NCBI GenBank assembly: GCA_937901225.1
Contig: CALCGX010000111.1
Location: forward strand, 1-8,554
From: an uncultured Bacteroidales bacterium
GTDB lineage: Bacteria > Bacteroidota > Bacteroidia > Bacteroidales > Paludibacteraceae
Direction of reading: 5' to 3'
Length of the DNA: 8,554 nucleotides
Shown one piece after another: positions 1-7,153 of the stretch (within the stretch, counting starts at the first letter, position 1; the number at the start of each line of letters is the position of its first letter). The position numbers and the translations under genes were made by a program. The notes under the pieces were generated by a model. The model ran no database searches. It was not told the origin of the DNA and saw nothing but the letters and a program-made list of their open reading frames with translations.

Positions 1-2823
1 TTTGATGGCGGCGCTGATGGGGTAGGGCGACTAATCTATTTCAACTCAGAAGAGGGTACTACCGTAGAATCGGCTACTATTGACCACTGCACGTTCTACA
101 ATGCGCAAGATACACGTGGTGTCTATCTTGGTAATATTGACGGAGCACAAGTGAGCAATTGCATCTTCATGAACCCTGCATACAATGCAGATTATAAGAG
201 CTATTGCGTCTACGGAAAGAACACCTTGCTAACACATTCCATTTCGCGTAACGCGGACGCATACGTGCGTTCAGGTGCGCAATCTAATAATGTATCTACT
301 CAAGACCCATACTTTGTGGATGCTGCGAGTGGCAACTTCCAACTCTATAGCAACTCTCCTGCCACCACTATGGGTACAGATGGTACGCCCATTGGTGACC
401 CTCGTTGGGGAGTGAGCTCCGATGTGGCAGATGTACCTGAAGGTCCTTACCAACCCTATAAGATGCCATACTCCATGTCTCCTACCACTTCTTCTGTAAA
501 GGTGCTATGGCAAATGGCAGAGGAGACTAAACCGACTCCTGCTATTGTCTGGTATGGTACGGATAAGGAGAATCTTAAGGATAGTATTCTGACCGATAGT
601 GGTTGGATGGTTACAGGAGAGGGCTATATGCATATCGTAGATATCACGGGTCTGTTACCCAACACCCGCTATTACTATCAAGTGGGTGACTCGAAACGCC
701 GTTGCGAGATAGTCGGCTCTACCATGACCGCTCCTGAGGCGAGAACGGCTTACCGCATCTTTACCATCTCAGATATCCATGGCAATTCGTGCAAGAACTG
801 GTCCAATATGCAGGATTTTATCTGCGCTTTAGATGCCAATATCGGTATCTTCAATGGCGACCATGTGTCGGACGTAGGCGCTGACCGCCTATGGAATAGC
901 TATTTCTTCACGCCTGGCGAGCAGTTCCTCTCGTGTACGCCAATCATGTCTTCAGCGGGTAACCACGAGACGGGTGTACCGAGCAACAAACGTTGGTCAT
1001 CCTGCTACGACTACTTCTGGCAGTTCTCCCATGGCGAGAGCGAGGATCCTATCACAGACCCTCGTGGTGAAGCGTACTTCTCCTTCCCTTATGGCAATGC
1101 AGATATCGTAATCATCAATATCAACGGCGATGCTTCGTCTCCTGCGTTTTTGCCTGGCAGCAAACAATATGAGTGGCTCGACCAAACACTTGATGCGTCC
1201 TCCGCACCTTGGATATTCATCTTCGGTCACGTGGGCATCTACACTTCGGGTTATCACGGTCAATGGTCAGCAGAGGCCAAGCAAGTCGCACCGCTATTGG
1301 AGAAATATGCAGCAGCGGGCAAACGCATCATCTATTTCTGTGGCGACGACCATTCCTTCGAGCACCTCTACAAAGACGGAGTGCACTATGTGCGTCCAGG
1401 TTGCGGACGCAACTCCAACTACAAGCAGCAGACGGGTATTATTGATGCGCAATACTCCATGTTCTATCGACAGATTTCATGCTTCTCCACGATTGATATG
1501 GCTGCCGATGCCAAGTGCGTATTGCTCACTGCGTACGATTCTGTAGGCAATCAGTTCTATCAGTATGAGTTTAATCTCGAAGGCGAACAGATTCAGCCCA
1601 ACATAACCTTCACCGCCCCTCTCGCCGATGTAGAGGTGGGCGACTCGGTGATGCTACGTTATTTTCCGTTCGACCCACAGCAGAATAGCACCATTGCGTT
1701 CTACTACACCGATAAGGCGGAAGCCTCCGACGGTACGCTCATTCAAGCCAATATACCTGCGCAGGTCACGGCTCCTAAACAAATCTGTTGGCATACGCGC
1801 GACATATACCCCAAAGGCGATTATCATGTTTATGCGGTTATCAGCAATCAGGATATGGCAGATACCACCTTCCTACCTGCTACCATCAAGCTCGTGGAAG
1901 ATACCATCGCTCCGCCTGCGCCTACTAATCTCGCTGGAAGTGTCCTAGACGGCAAGGTTGCGCTCACTTGGCACAACCCCAATCGCTTAGTCACAGTCAA
2001 TACCCCCTTAGCCGATTTCTCCACCGATATGGCCACTTTCCAACCTGCCAACGAGGCAACAGCTACATCTCAATTGTCGCTGGAGGACGGGGCGTTGCGT
2101 GTGGACTTTGATGTCACTCAGGCATGGGCGACTACTTCGGCTGATTACGTGTTTGAGCAGCCCCAACTAGCCACTACTACCCCCTCTCTCTCCTTCCGTT
2201 TCAAAGGCAATGGTACATCCTCTGCGTTGCGCATCGTGGTGAAGAACATGGCGAACAATCACGAGGACTGGTGGTACACCGAGCAGATCACCCTCTCTTC
2301 CACCGAATGGAATACCTACACGATTCATATCCCTTCTCTTTTAGCTTTTGATTGGTACACCAATTCCGATACCCAATGCCGTCTTGATGGCTTGGTGCGT
2401 ATATGTTTTTGTGTCTCTCCTTCAACTCCCACTGCGGGTAGTTTTTGGTTAGACGATATCCTGTTGATGGGGCAAATCACTCCTGCCAAGGATTATACGC
2501 AGACGCTTATTCTTCGCCGTGAGGACCGTTTTGCCGCAGACCATACCGATGGACTAGAGGTCTATCGTGGCGATGGCGAGAGTTTTGTCGATCATTCGGC
2601 ATCGCTATTCCAAAACTATTTCTACGCCGCTTTTGCTGCGGATGACAGAGGCAACTGGTCACAGTCTGCCGCCCCCGCCCAATGGCAATACATAGCTGAC
2701 CTGCACACCGATGCTACGTCCACTCCCAATGCTATGCACCCCAAAAAGCTCTTACGCAACAATCAGTTGCTCATTCTGCGAGATAATCACTACTATAATC
2801 TGCTGGGGCAACTCTTGCATTAA
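1..2823 (+). CDS. Secreted multidomain metallophosphoesterase with beta-helix and T9SS-like tail (5' partial)
   Basis: The frame is open from base 1, so the start lies upstream; 940 residues are visible (numbered from base 1). Residues 1-138 are the end of a right-handed beta-helix (DUF5123/DUF4957-like) closing with GTDGTPIGDPRW. Residues 148-246 resemble the Fn3-like N-domain of purple acid phosphatases (LLPNTRYYYQVGD). Residues 250-470 are a calcineurin-like phosphoesterase: D258-I-H260, GD287HVSD291, G-N321-H322-E and FGH410 match metal and catalytic motifs, while the usual GHxH reads G-D449-D-H451. An Ig-like region follows, then an Fn3 domain (about 637-895) that seems interrupted by a jelly-roll domain (about 669-826). 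The last 26 residues match the tail of the next large gene and resemble a T9SS sorting signal, so export and surface attachment are inferred. A hydrolase of phosphoesters is likely from the family; the substrate cannot be read. An inactive or altered enzyme is possible. Confidence 0.85.
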   Translation, partial: FDGGADGVGRLIYFNSEEGTTVESATIDHCTFYNAQDTRGVYLGNIDGAQVSNCIFMNPAYNADYKSYCVYGKNTLLTHSISRNADAYVRSGAQSNNVSTQDPYFVDAASGNFQLYSNSPATTMGTDGTPIGDPRWGVSSDVADVPEGPYQPYKMPYSMSPTTSSVKVLWQMAEETKPTPAIVWYGTDKENLKDSILTDSGWMVTGEGYMHIVDITGLLPNTRYYYQVGDSKRRCEIVGSTMTAPEARTAYRIFTISDIHGNSCKNWSNMQDFICALDANIGIFNGDHVSDVGADRLWNSYFFTPGEQFLSCTPIMSSAGNHETGVPSNKRWSSCYDYFWQFSHGESEDPITDPRGEAYFSFPYGNADIVIININGDASSPAFLPGSKQYEWLDQTLDASSAPWIFIFGHVGIYTSGYHGQWSAEAKQVAPLLEKYAAAGKRIIYFCGDDHSFEHLYKDGVHYVRPGCGRNSNYKQQTGIIDAQYSMFYRQISCFSTIDMAADAKCVLLTAYDSVGNQFYQYEFNLEGEQIQPNITFTAPLADVEVGDSVMLRYFPFDPQQNSTIAFYYTDKAEASDGTLIQANIPAQVTAPKQICWHTRDIYPKGDYHVYAVISNQDMADTTFLPATIKLVEDTIAPPAPTNLAGSVLDGKVALTWHNPNRLVTVNTPLADFSTDMATFQPANEATATSQLSLEDGALRVDFDVTQAWATTSADYVFEQPQLATTTPSLSFRFKGNGTSSALRIVVKNMANNHEDWWYTEQITLSSTEWNTYTIHIPSLLAFDWYTNSDTQCRLDGLVRICFCVSPSTPTAGSFWLDDILLMGQITPAKDYTQTLILRREDRFAADHTDGLEVYRGDGESFVDHSASLFQNYFYAAFAADDRGNWSQSAAPAQWQYIADLHTDATSTPNAMHPKKLLRNNQLLILRDNHYYNLLGQLLH

Positions 2824-2867
2824 GTTGGATCTTCTTCTTTCTTCCTTTTGTTTTTAATCAACATGCT

Positions 2868-2908
2868 TTTTCGCAATATACGAAACCTTCCGAAAGTATG
2901 TGCGAAAA
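2868..2908. repeat. Interrupted inverted repeat downstream of the phosphoesterase gene
   Basis: TTTTCGCA (2868-2875) is exactly complementary to TGCGAAAA (2901-2908). Inside it ATAC (2878-2881) pairs with GTAT (2896-2899), leaving small bulges (AT on the left, G on the right) and a 14-nt loop. It could fold 45 nt after the stop codon and protect the 3' end of the mRNA or slow polymerase. There is no T-run directly after the stem, so it is not a standard intrinsic terminator on the + strand. Confidence 0.5.
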
Positions 2909-2965
2909 CCTTCTGTTTGTTTAATTGCTTGATTATCTGTTTGTTATATATCTTTTTTTGAAAAC

Positions 2966-2981
2966 TATGTTTTATAACATA
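2966..2981. promoter_or_regulatory. Short dyad upstream of promoter, possible operator
   Basis: TATGTT (2966-2971) and AACATA (2976-2981) are perfect inverted halves around a 4-nt TTAT centre. The dyad ends 10 bases before the -33 region of the promoter at 2992-3022, a position that would suit an activator. In such A/T-rich DNA a 6-bp dyad can arise by chance, and no known regulator is recognised. Confidence 0.25.
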
Positions 2982-2991
2982 AAAATGCTGC

Positions 2992-3022
2992 TTTTTTATT
3001 CCGAAATAAAGTAGTACCTTTG
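2992..3022 (+). promoter_or_regulatory. Bacteroidota-type promoter of the large exported protein gene
   Basis: TACCTTTG at 3015-3022 fits the Bacteroidota housekeeping -7 consensus TAnnTTTG exactly. The -33 position falls in a T-run (TTTT, 2992-2995), 19 bases upstream; it lacks the G of the TTTG consensus. Transcription would begin near 3028 and give a leader of about 85 nt before the ATG at 3114. The -7 match is strong; the exact start is inferred. Confidence 0.75.
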
Positions 3023-3039
3023 TAGCGCTATTTGTGTAC

Positions 3040-3056
3040 ATACAGCTTAGCTGTAT
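3040..3056 (+). promoter_or_regulatory. Hairpin near the 5' end of the leader mRNA
   Basis: ATACAGC (3040-3046) pairs perfectly with GCTGTAT (3050-3056) across a 3-nt TTA loop, about 12 nt from the predicted transcript start. A 5' stem-loop can stabilise an mRNA, which would fit a highly expressed gene. The DNA dyad could also be a binding site. It is too short to be a known riboswitch. Confidence 0.4.
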
Positions 3057-3113
3057 AGATTATTAGCAACGAAAACAAACAATCATAATTACTAACTTTT
3101 AAATTTTTACACA

Positions 3114-6100
3114 ATGAAAAAGATCTTCTTTTTTCTTGCTGCGCTGATGCTCACTTTTACAGCGCATGCAACAATTGTTGAGTGTAATCCTGGTACCAAT
3201 AACCTTGCTTGGTATCTCACCCAAGGTGATACGCTTGTATTGGCGGATGGTCTTTACGAGGAGGCTTACTCAATTGACTTTACCAAACCTGGTGTATGTG
3301 TTAAAGCAGCCGAGGGTGCAAAACCTGTTATTAAACTGACAGGTGAGTGGACTGTTCTTGATGTTCAAGCAACGACCACTTTTGATGGTATCACTTTTGA
3401 TGCTGGCAATGTAGCTAAGTATTTGATTGCTACTACGGGTGTTAATCCTGGTACTTTGACCATCAACAATTGCGAGTTCTGCAATTGGACCTATTGGGCA
3501 CTTTCTAACCAATTTGAGGAAACTGCTAGCATCGACTCTGTGATTATTAACAACACCCTCTTCCACGATGGTGCACAATCAGCCATCTCTTTCGGTAACA
3601 AGGCTCCAGAGGGTACACATGCTTGCAACTACTTCAAGATGACCAACTCTACCATCTACAATGTAGTATCTACTGAGTACGCTGGTATTGTACACGTAAG
3701 CTCAAATGGTGAGGCTACTGGTATGCAAAATACCATAATTATTGATCACGTTACCATGTATAATCTCGATGGTGCTGATTTGGGTATTATCGCTGCTCGC
3801 AAAACTTCTGATTTGACCATTTCTAATACAATCATTGCTAACCCTGCTGAGGGCGAAAGAGCGTCTTATGTATATGGCGGTGTTGCTGAGAATGTTATTT
3901 ACTACAATGTGTCACAAGATGGCGACCTTACTTATACCAACTGTTTGACCGACGACCCAATGTTCGATGACGCTGCTAATGGCAACTTCGCACTCGCTGA
4001 TGGCAGCCCTGCTCTTGGTGCTGGTACCGATGGCTCTAACCTCGGTGACCCACGTTGGAACGTAGTAGCTGAGCCAGAGCCAGTTGTTTACAACGTTACC
4101 GTAACTGCTGAGAACGGTACCGTTGAAGGTGCTGGCGAGTACGAGGAAGGCAAGACTGCTACTCTCACCGCTACTCCTGCAGAGGGCTACGAGTTCGTTA
4201 ACTGGACTGTAGGCGAGGAGGTTGTTTCTACCGAGAACCCATATAGCTTCGTTGTTACTGCTGACATCGCTCTCGTTGCTAACTTCGAGCTCATTCCTGT
4301 TGTAGAGCCTGAGAAACCAGAACCTACTTACACCGAGAACAACCTCAACCCATTCGCATTCGGTCTTGAGTCTACATTGTCAGATGACAAAACTACTCTC
4401 ACCGTTACATATCGTTTGAACAACTCTAACGCAACTTCTGTCAACGTAATCGTTTACAACGGTGACGAGGTTGTTGCTACTGTTCCTGGTGCTACTACTA
4501 TCGGTAAGAACATCGTAGAAGTTCCTACCGCTGACCTCCCTGGTGGTGTTGAGCTCACATGGGCTGTTGAAGTAAACGGCACATCTGTAGCTGCTCCAAC
4601 ACAAGAGACTAAGATCTATAGCCTCTACCACCCATCAGCTGTAGATATTGACAACAATCCAGAGAACCCAACCTTTGGTTTGATCCTTTCTAACGATGCT
4701 ATGCAATCTGTTGCGTCAAAAGCTGGTTACCTTTCTTCTGGTTTCGGTGCAGGTATCTTCGCATTTACTCCTTCATTTGACCCAATTATGAATGGCGAGA
4801 AACCTGGTTACAACGGTGGTAAGACTTTCAGTACTGCTACAAATATGTTTGCTCCACGTCGTATCCGTTTCTCTAAGGATGGTCGTATCTTCGCAACTGC
4901 TCAAGATGGTAGCGGTGAATATTTGTGGGAGATTAATCCAGAAAACTTGAATGAGTGGACTACCGTATTCCAAGGTACAAATGATGGTTATACATTGAAA
5001 GATGCTGAGGGTAATTTCATTGCAGGTACCAACTCAGGTTTCGATGTTCGTGGTGAAGGTGAGAACCTCCAACTCTTGATGCTTTCAGCTTCTCTCCCAG
5101 GCGCACAAGTAGGTAGTTTCAAGTGCCATACTTATGACCTTGGTACTGCTACTACATGGGCTACCGCTCCAACCAAAGAGATTCCAGGTGCTAACTACAT
5201 GTTGGTAACCAACCAATCTAACGTTCAATTCGACAAGGACGGTGGTGTATGGTACATCTCCTACCGTGGTACTACTACAGAAAAAGAGCCAGGTCTTGTA
5301 CACATTAACAAGGATGGTGTAGAGGACTACAAAGAGCTCCGTCACATGACACGTAACGCAGGTTTCCGTTTCAACCACGACTTTACTAAGGTAATCATCG
5401 CTGGTAACAATGGCGCTTCTAAGAAAGCTACTATCTACGCTATTTCTGAGGATGCTAACGGTGCTCCTGTATTGACTCAAGAGACTGTTATCGACATGTC
5501 TGCTGTAGGTGCTAACCTCAACGACTTCGCTTGGGACTACGCTGGTAACCTCTACGCTTGCGGTAACTCTTCTGAGAAACTCGCTGCTTGGGCTATGCCT
5601 TACTCTGGTAAAGTTTCTACCCCTGCTGCTTCTCAATATGCATTCCAACTCGAAGCAGCTGTAGTTGAGCCTGTAGAACTTGTAGGTGTTGTTAAACGTG
5701 CACTCACCATTGGCGAAAGCACCGTTGTTCTCACCCACGAGGCTGATGGTACTCCTCATATCTACAATATCGTAGGCGAAGAAATTGCAGAAGTTTCTCT
5801 CGAAGGCGTTGTTCCTGTTAATCCTGATAATTTAGGCGACTACCTCGCAATCTCTGATATCGCTGTTACCGAAGATGGTAAATTGGTGGCTCGCAACTAT
5901 ATGCGTGTAACGAACTTGAACTATGCACTAGACGCAGGTTATGAGCGTGGTGAAAACCGCTTCTATATCTGGAACGACCTCGCAGGTGCTCCATCTGTAT
6001 GGTTCACTTCGTTGATGACATCTAACTCTATCCGTTCAGACCAAGGTATCACTATGGCTGTTAAGGGTACATCTACCAATGCTAAGGTGCTTACCACGGG

Positions 6101-6809
6101 TGTACACAACTCTGGTCGCGGTATCCGTATGTCTCTCTTCTTTATCAAGGATGGTAAATATGTAGATCCTAACGGTGGAGCTGGCAACAAGGGTGAGTAC
6201 TATTGGTATCTAGATTCACATTTCAAGAGCGATGCTATCTACAACGAGGCAGCTTACGGTGTTCTTCCTGAGTTGAGCGCATCTCCTCTTGGCGAAAACA
6301 ATTGGATTATGGATAATGTGGGCATGGCTCCATCTGAGTTCTCTGAACCAGCTGATGGTGGTGGTGACCCAATCGTAAATACAGTCCTTGCTGATGATGT
6401 AGTTGGTAAGAAATTCAATGGTGCTACTTACGTTACTATTGACGACCAAGTTCTCATGGTGGCTCCTTACGCTACTGCTGAAGGTCTCCTCGCAGGTGTG
6501 AAGGTGCTTGACATCACCGCTGGTTTGGCATCTGCTACTGAGGTGGCTGTTGCTGATCTTGATGCTGCTGTTGAGGCTACCGCTGCAGCTACTGCTGTAG
6601 TGGTTGATGAGGACAAACTCATCATCACCCTCGTAGGCGATGCTACCCTCTATACATTGACTGCAGAGTTGACCCAAGACCCAGGTCCTGGTACCGCTCT
6701 TGACAACATCGCTGTTGAGGCAAAAGCGATCAAGATGATCAAGAATGGTCAATTGATTATCATCAAGAACGGCGTTCAATACAACGTTCAAGGTCAAGTG
6801 ATCAAGTAA
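3114..6809 (+). CDS. Large exported beta-helix / InlB-repeat / propeller-like protein with T9SS-like tail
   Basis: The 1231-residue product starts with a signal peptide (KK, then FFFLAALMLTFTAHA; likely cut after A19). Residues 20-318 are a beta-helix like that of the upstream protein, closing with GTDGSNLGDPRWNV. Residues 325-392 resemble a divergent InlB B-repeat (ENGTVEGAGEYEEGKTATLT, then GYEFVNWTV). Residues 406-500 look like a beta-sandwich. Residues 505-850 have repeated short beta motifs (FSKDGRIFATA, FDKDGGVWYISYRG, WDYAGNLYACGNSSEKLA) as in a beta-propeller. Residues 860-1070 are a related beta-rich region (ISDIAVTEDGKLVARN), perhaps DUF4623-like. Residues 1205-1231 are the sorting-like tail (IKNGQLIIIKNGVQYNVQGQ). 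No catalytic motif is recognised; binding or adhesion is a guess. Codons in 4080-5700 are strongly biased (AAC, GCT, GGT, CGT), suggesting high expression. The ATG is set by the signal peptide and the upstream promoter. A strong terminator follows. Confidence 0.9.
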   Translation: MKKIFFFLAALMLTFTAHATIVECNPGTNNLAWYLTQGDTLVLADGLYEEAYSIDFTKPGVCVKAAEGAKPVIKLTGEWTVLDVQATTTFDGITFDAGNVAKYLIATTGVNPGTLTINNCEFCNWTYWALSNQFEETASIDSVIINNTLFHDGAQSAISFGNKAPEGTHACNYFKMTNSTIYNVVSTEYAGIVHVSSNGEATGMQNTIIIDHVTMYNLDGADLGIIAARKTSDLTISNTIIANPAEGERASYVYGGVAENVIYYNVSQDGDLTYTNCLTDDPMFDDAANGNFALADGSPALGAGTDGSNLGDPRWNVVAEPEPVVYNVTVTAENGTVEGAGEYEEGKTATLTATPAEGYEFVNWTVGEEVVSTENPYSFVVTADIALVANFELIPVVEPEKPEPTYTENNLNPFAFGLESTLSDDKTTLTVTYRLNNSNATSVNVIVYNGDEVVATVPGATTIGKNIVEVPTADLPGGVELTWAVEVNGTSVAAPTQETKIYSLYHPSAVDIDNNPENPTFGLILSNDAMQSVASKAGYLSSGFGAGIFAFTPSFDPIMNGEKPGYNGGKTFSTATNMFAPRRIRFSKDGRIFATAQDGSGEYLWEINPENLNEWTTVFQGTNDGYTLKDAEGNFIAGTNSGFDVRGEGENLQLLMLSASLPGAQVGSFKCHTYDLGTATTWATAPTKEIPGANYMLVTNQSNVQFDKDGGVWYISYRGTTTEKEPGLVHINKDGVEDYKELRHMTRNAGFRFNHDFTKVIIAGNNGASKKATIYAISEDANGAPVLTQETVIDMSAVGANLNDFAWDYAGNLYACGNSSEKLAAWAMPYSGKVSTPAASQYAFQLEAAVVEPVELVGVVKRALTIGESTVVLTHEADGTPHIYNIVGEEIAEVSLEGVVPVNPDNLGDYLAISDIAVTEDGKLVARNYMRVTNLNYALDAGYERGENRFYIWNDLAGAPSVWFTSLMTSNSIRSDQGITMAVKGTSTNAKVLTTGVHNSGRGIRMSLFFIKDGKYVDPNGGAGNKGEYYWYLDSHFKSDAIYNEAAYGVLPELSASPLGENNWIMDNVGMAPSEFSEPADGGGDPIVNTVLADDVVGKKFNGATYVTIDDQVLMVAPYATAEGLLAGVKVLDITAGLASATEVAVADLDAAVEATAAATAVVVDEDKLIITLVGDATLYTLTAELTQDPGPGTALDNIAVEAKAIKMIKNGQLIIIKNGVQYNVQGQVIK

Positions 6810-6828
6810 TCATTTTCTGATTAATATG

Positions 6829-6862
6829 CACAATAGAGGAGCCCCACGGCTCCTCTTTTGTG
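6829..6862 (+). terminator. Intrinsic terminator after the large exported protein gene
   Basis: AGAGGAGCC (6835-6843) pairs with GGCTCCTCT (6848-6856) around a CCAC loop, followed by a T-tract (6856-6859). An outer CACAA/TTGTG pairing (6829-6833 with 6858-6862) extends the stem past one T-T mismatch. It starts 20 bases after the stop codon at 6807-6809. The symmetry could also stop transcripts coming from the other side. Confidence 0.9.
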
Positions 6863-6870
6863 TATTCACT

Positions 6871-6944
6871 ACAATTCTCCCAATTCCTCCAATTAGCCTA
6901 ATTAGTCCAATTGGTCCAATTAATCCAATTCCCCCCTAATTCCC
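6871..6944. repeat. Tandem array of 9-bp AATT-containing units
   Basis: Seven consecutive 9-bp units have AATT in the same place: acAATTctc, ccAATTcct, ccAATTagc, ctAATTagt, ccAATTggt, ccAATTaat and ccAATTccc (6871-6933). An eighth, ctAATTccc, follows 2 bases out of phase (6936-6944). The core CCAATT is nearly constant and the last three bases vary. Function is unknown; slippage-type expansion is a plausible origin. Confidence 0.85.
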
Positions 6945-6971
6945 CCTGTATTTCCGCTGTCAATTATGTAC

Positions 6972-7015
6972 CATATACGTAGGATATACGTAACATATAC
7001 GTAAGATATACGTAG
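6972..7015. repeat. Four tandem 11-bp TATACGTA units
   Basis: Four contiguous units read catatacgtag, gatatacgtaa, catatacgtaa and gatatacgtag. First and last bases vary; ATATACGTA is constant. Each contains the palindrome TACGTA, so four identical dyads are spaced about one helical turn apart. This phasing would suit cooperative binding of a protein to one face of the DNA, but no such protein is identified and a simple microsatellite-like origin is possible. Confidence 0.85.
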
Positions 7016-7034
7016 GATAACCGAGTTAATAAGC

Positions 7035-7069
7035 AGAGAAAACCGAATATGTGCCCTATGGTTTTCTCT
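7035..7069. repeat. 10-bp-stem inverted repeat upstream of rfbA
   Basis: AGAGAAAACC (7035-7044) is exactly complementary to GGTTTTCTCT (7060-7069), with a 15-nt spacer. It sits 85 bases before the -33 element of the rfbA promoter. On the + strand only a broken T-rich stretch follows, so a second terminator is possible but weak; an operator is the other reading. Confidence 0.7.
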
Positions 7070-7153
7070 TCATAGTCTTTGGGACACCATTGTCCGATAG
7101 GCGGAATGCTTTATGATGCTGACCATGTGAATTGTTTTTATTTCCCTTAAAAA

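Larger units (their letters stand above)
2824..3113. other. Intergenic spacer, A/T-rich, with regulatory elements of the downstream gene
   Basis: No gene is seen in these 290 bases. The first 40 bases are pyrimidine-rich on the + strand (repeated CTT and T runs) and contain no clear hairpin terminator for the upstream gene. The remainder holds an interrupted inverted repeat, a small dyad just upstream of a promoter, the promoter itself and a leader of about 85 nt. The sequence before the ATG at 3114 is A/T-rich without a GGAGG-like site, as is usual in Bacteroidota. Confidence 0.7.

Noticed and set aside
151..2823. GTG at 151 as the true start of the phosphoesterase gene
   Set aside because: The frame is open back to base 1 and the extra 50 residues continue the beta-helix pattern; a start at 151 would also lack a signal peptide.
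2820..3041. Small basic open frame (73 codons) on the - strand in the first spacer
   Set aside because: It is Lys/Asn/Phe-rich as expected from A/T-rich DNA, overlaps the promoter region of the next gene and has no convincing promoter of its own.
5085..5759. 224-codon open frame on the - strand
   Set aside because: It lies wholly inside the large exported protein gene, shows no recognisable motif and is explained by the strongly biased codons on the + strand, which avoid stops on the other.
5754..5790. Internal copy of the sorting tail (HIYNIVGEEI resembles QYNVQGQVI)
   Set aside because: It lacks the NGQL segment and fits better as an ordinary beta-strand motif of the propeller-like region.
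6871..7015. CRISPR array
   Set aside because: The units are 9 and 11 bp, contiguous and without spacers of about 30 bp; no cas gene is present.
7082..7095. GGACA/TGTCC hairpin as a separate regulatory element
   Set aside because: The stem is only 5 bp and upstream of the predicted transcript start, so it is likely chance.
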